From assembly GCA_910589555.1 (NCBI GenBank), contig CAJUTE010000080.1, positions 1 through 6,375 on the forward strand: a stretch of 6,375 bases of DNA, written 5' to 3'. This document shows, one piece after another, positions 6,339 through 6,375 of this stretch; position 1 is the first letter of the stretch, and every line of letters begins with the position of its first letter. The translations under genes were made by a program, and so were the position numbers. Origin of the DNA: an uncultured Muribaculum sp. (lineage in GTDB: Bacteria; Bacteroidota; Bacteroidia; Bacteroidales; Muribaculaceae). The notes below the pieces were generated by a model. The model was not told where the DNA came from, ran no database searches, and was given only the letters and a program-made list of their open reading frames with translations.

Positions 6339-6365
6339 GATACCCGACCAAAATCGGAAAGTATC
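6339..6365 (+). terminator. Possible stem-loop just downstream of tmRNA
   Basis: GATAC (6339-6343) pairs with GTATC (6361-6365) and CCGA (6344-6347) with TCGG (6354-6357), leaving a 6-base loop and a 3-base AAA bulge. It begins five bases after the tmRNA discriminator base, where a terminator or 3'-processing structure is expected. There is no T run in the ten bases left before the window ends, so a classical intrinsic terminator is not shown. Confidence 0.3.
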
Positions 6366-6375
6366 AGACAAACCT

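Noticed and set aside
1..6375. Possible defence, mobile or otherwise new multigene system
   Set aside because: Both large genes and the RNA belong to known families, with no integrase, transposase, CRISPR or toxin-antitoxin signal on either strand.

Overview
The window looks like a chromosomal segment from a member of the order Bacteroidales, probably a gut Muribaculaceae/Porphyromonadaceae-type organism. The evidence is the repeated use of the Bacteroidetes housekeeping promoter pattern (TTTG about 18-20 bp upstream of TAnnTTTG), the lack of Shine-Dalgarno sequences before both large genes, a tmRNA with the tag GENNYALAA and no encoded CCA end, and a membrane pyrophosphatase carrying all the Bacteroides-type signature residues. 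The exact family or genus is an inference.

Layout from left to right. Positions 1-257 hold no protein gene. On the minus strand they carry one complete strong promoter (-7 box at 89-96, -33 box at 117-120) and the -33 part of a second, similar promoter cut by the window edge (7-17). Phased A-tracts lie just upstream of the complete promoter, and a block of 9-bp TTAA-containing repeats fills 194-238. This arrangement resembles the tandem promoters of a stable-RNA (rRNA or tRNA) operon lying to the left, outside the window. Positions 258-2459 (minus) encode a membrane-integral, K+-dependent, ion-pumping pyrophosphatase (hppA). A 138-bp intergenic region carries back-to-back promoters for hppA and for the rightward gene. 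Positions 2598-5816 (plus) encode an exported Tricorn-type protease with N-terminal beta-propellers, a PDZ domain and an S41-type catalytic core. Positions 5937-6333 (plus) are the ssrA gene for tmRNA, with all four pseudoknots traceable by eye. Its promoter sits inside a perfect 17-bp inverted repeat that probably also ends the protease transcript.

The genes are individually transcribed housekeeping functions, not an operon. The pyrophosphatase recovers energy from PPi made by biosynthesis (including RNA synthesis) as an ion gradient. The protease probably degrades peptides in the periplasm. tmRNA rescues stalled ribosomes and tags their products for proteolysis. There is no CRISPR array, insertion sequence, phage gene or defence system here. 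The most unusual items are the terminator/promoter overlap before ssrA, the predicted dual Na+/H+ specificity of the pyrophosphatase, and the structured non-coding region at the left edge.
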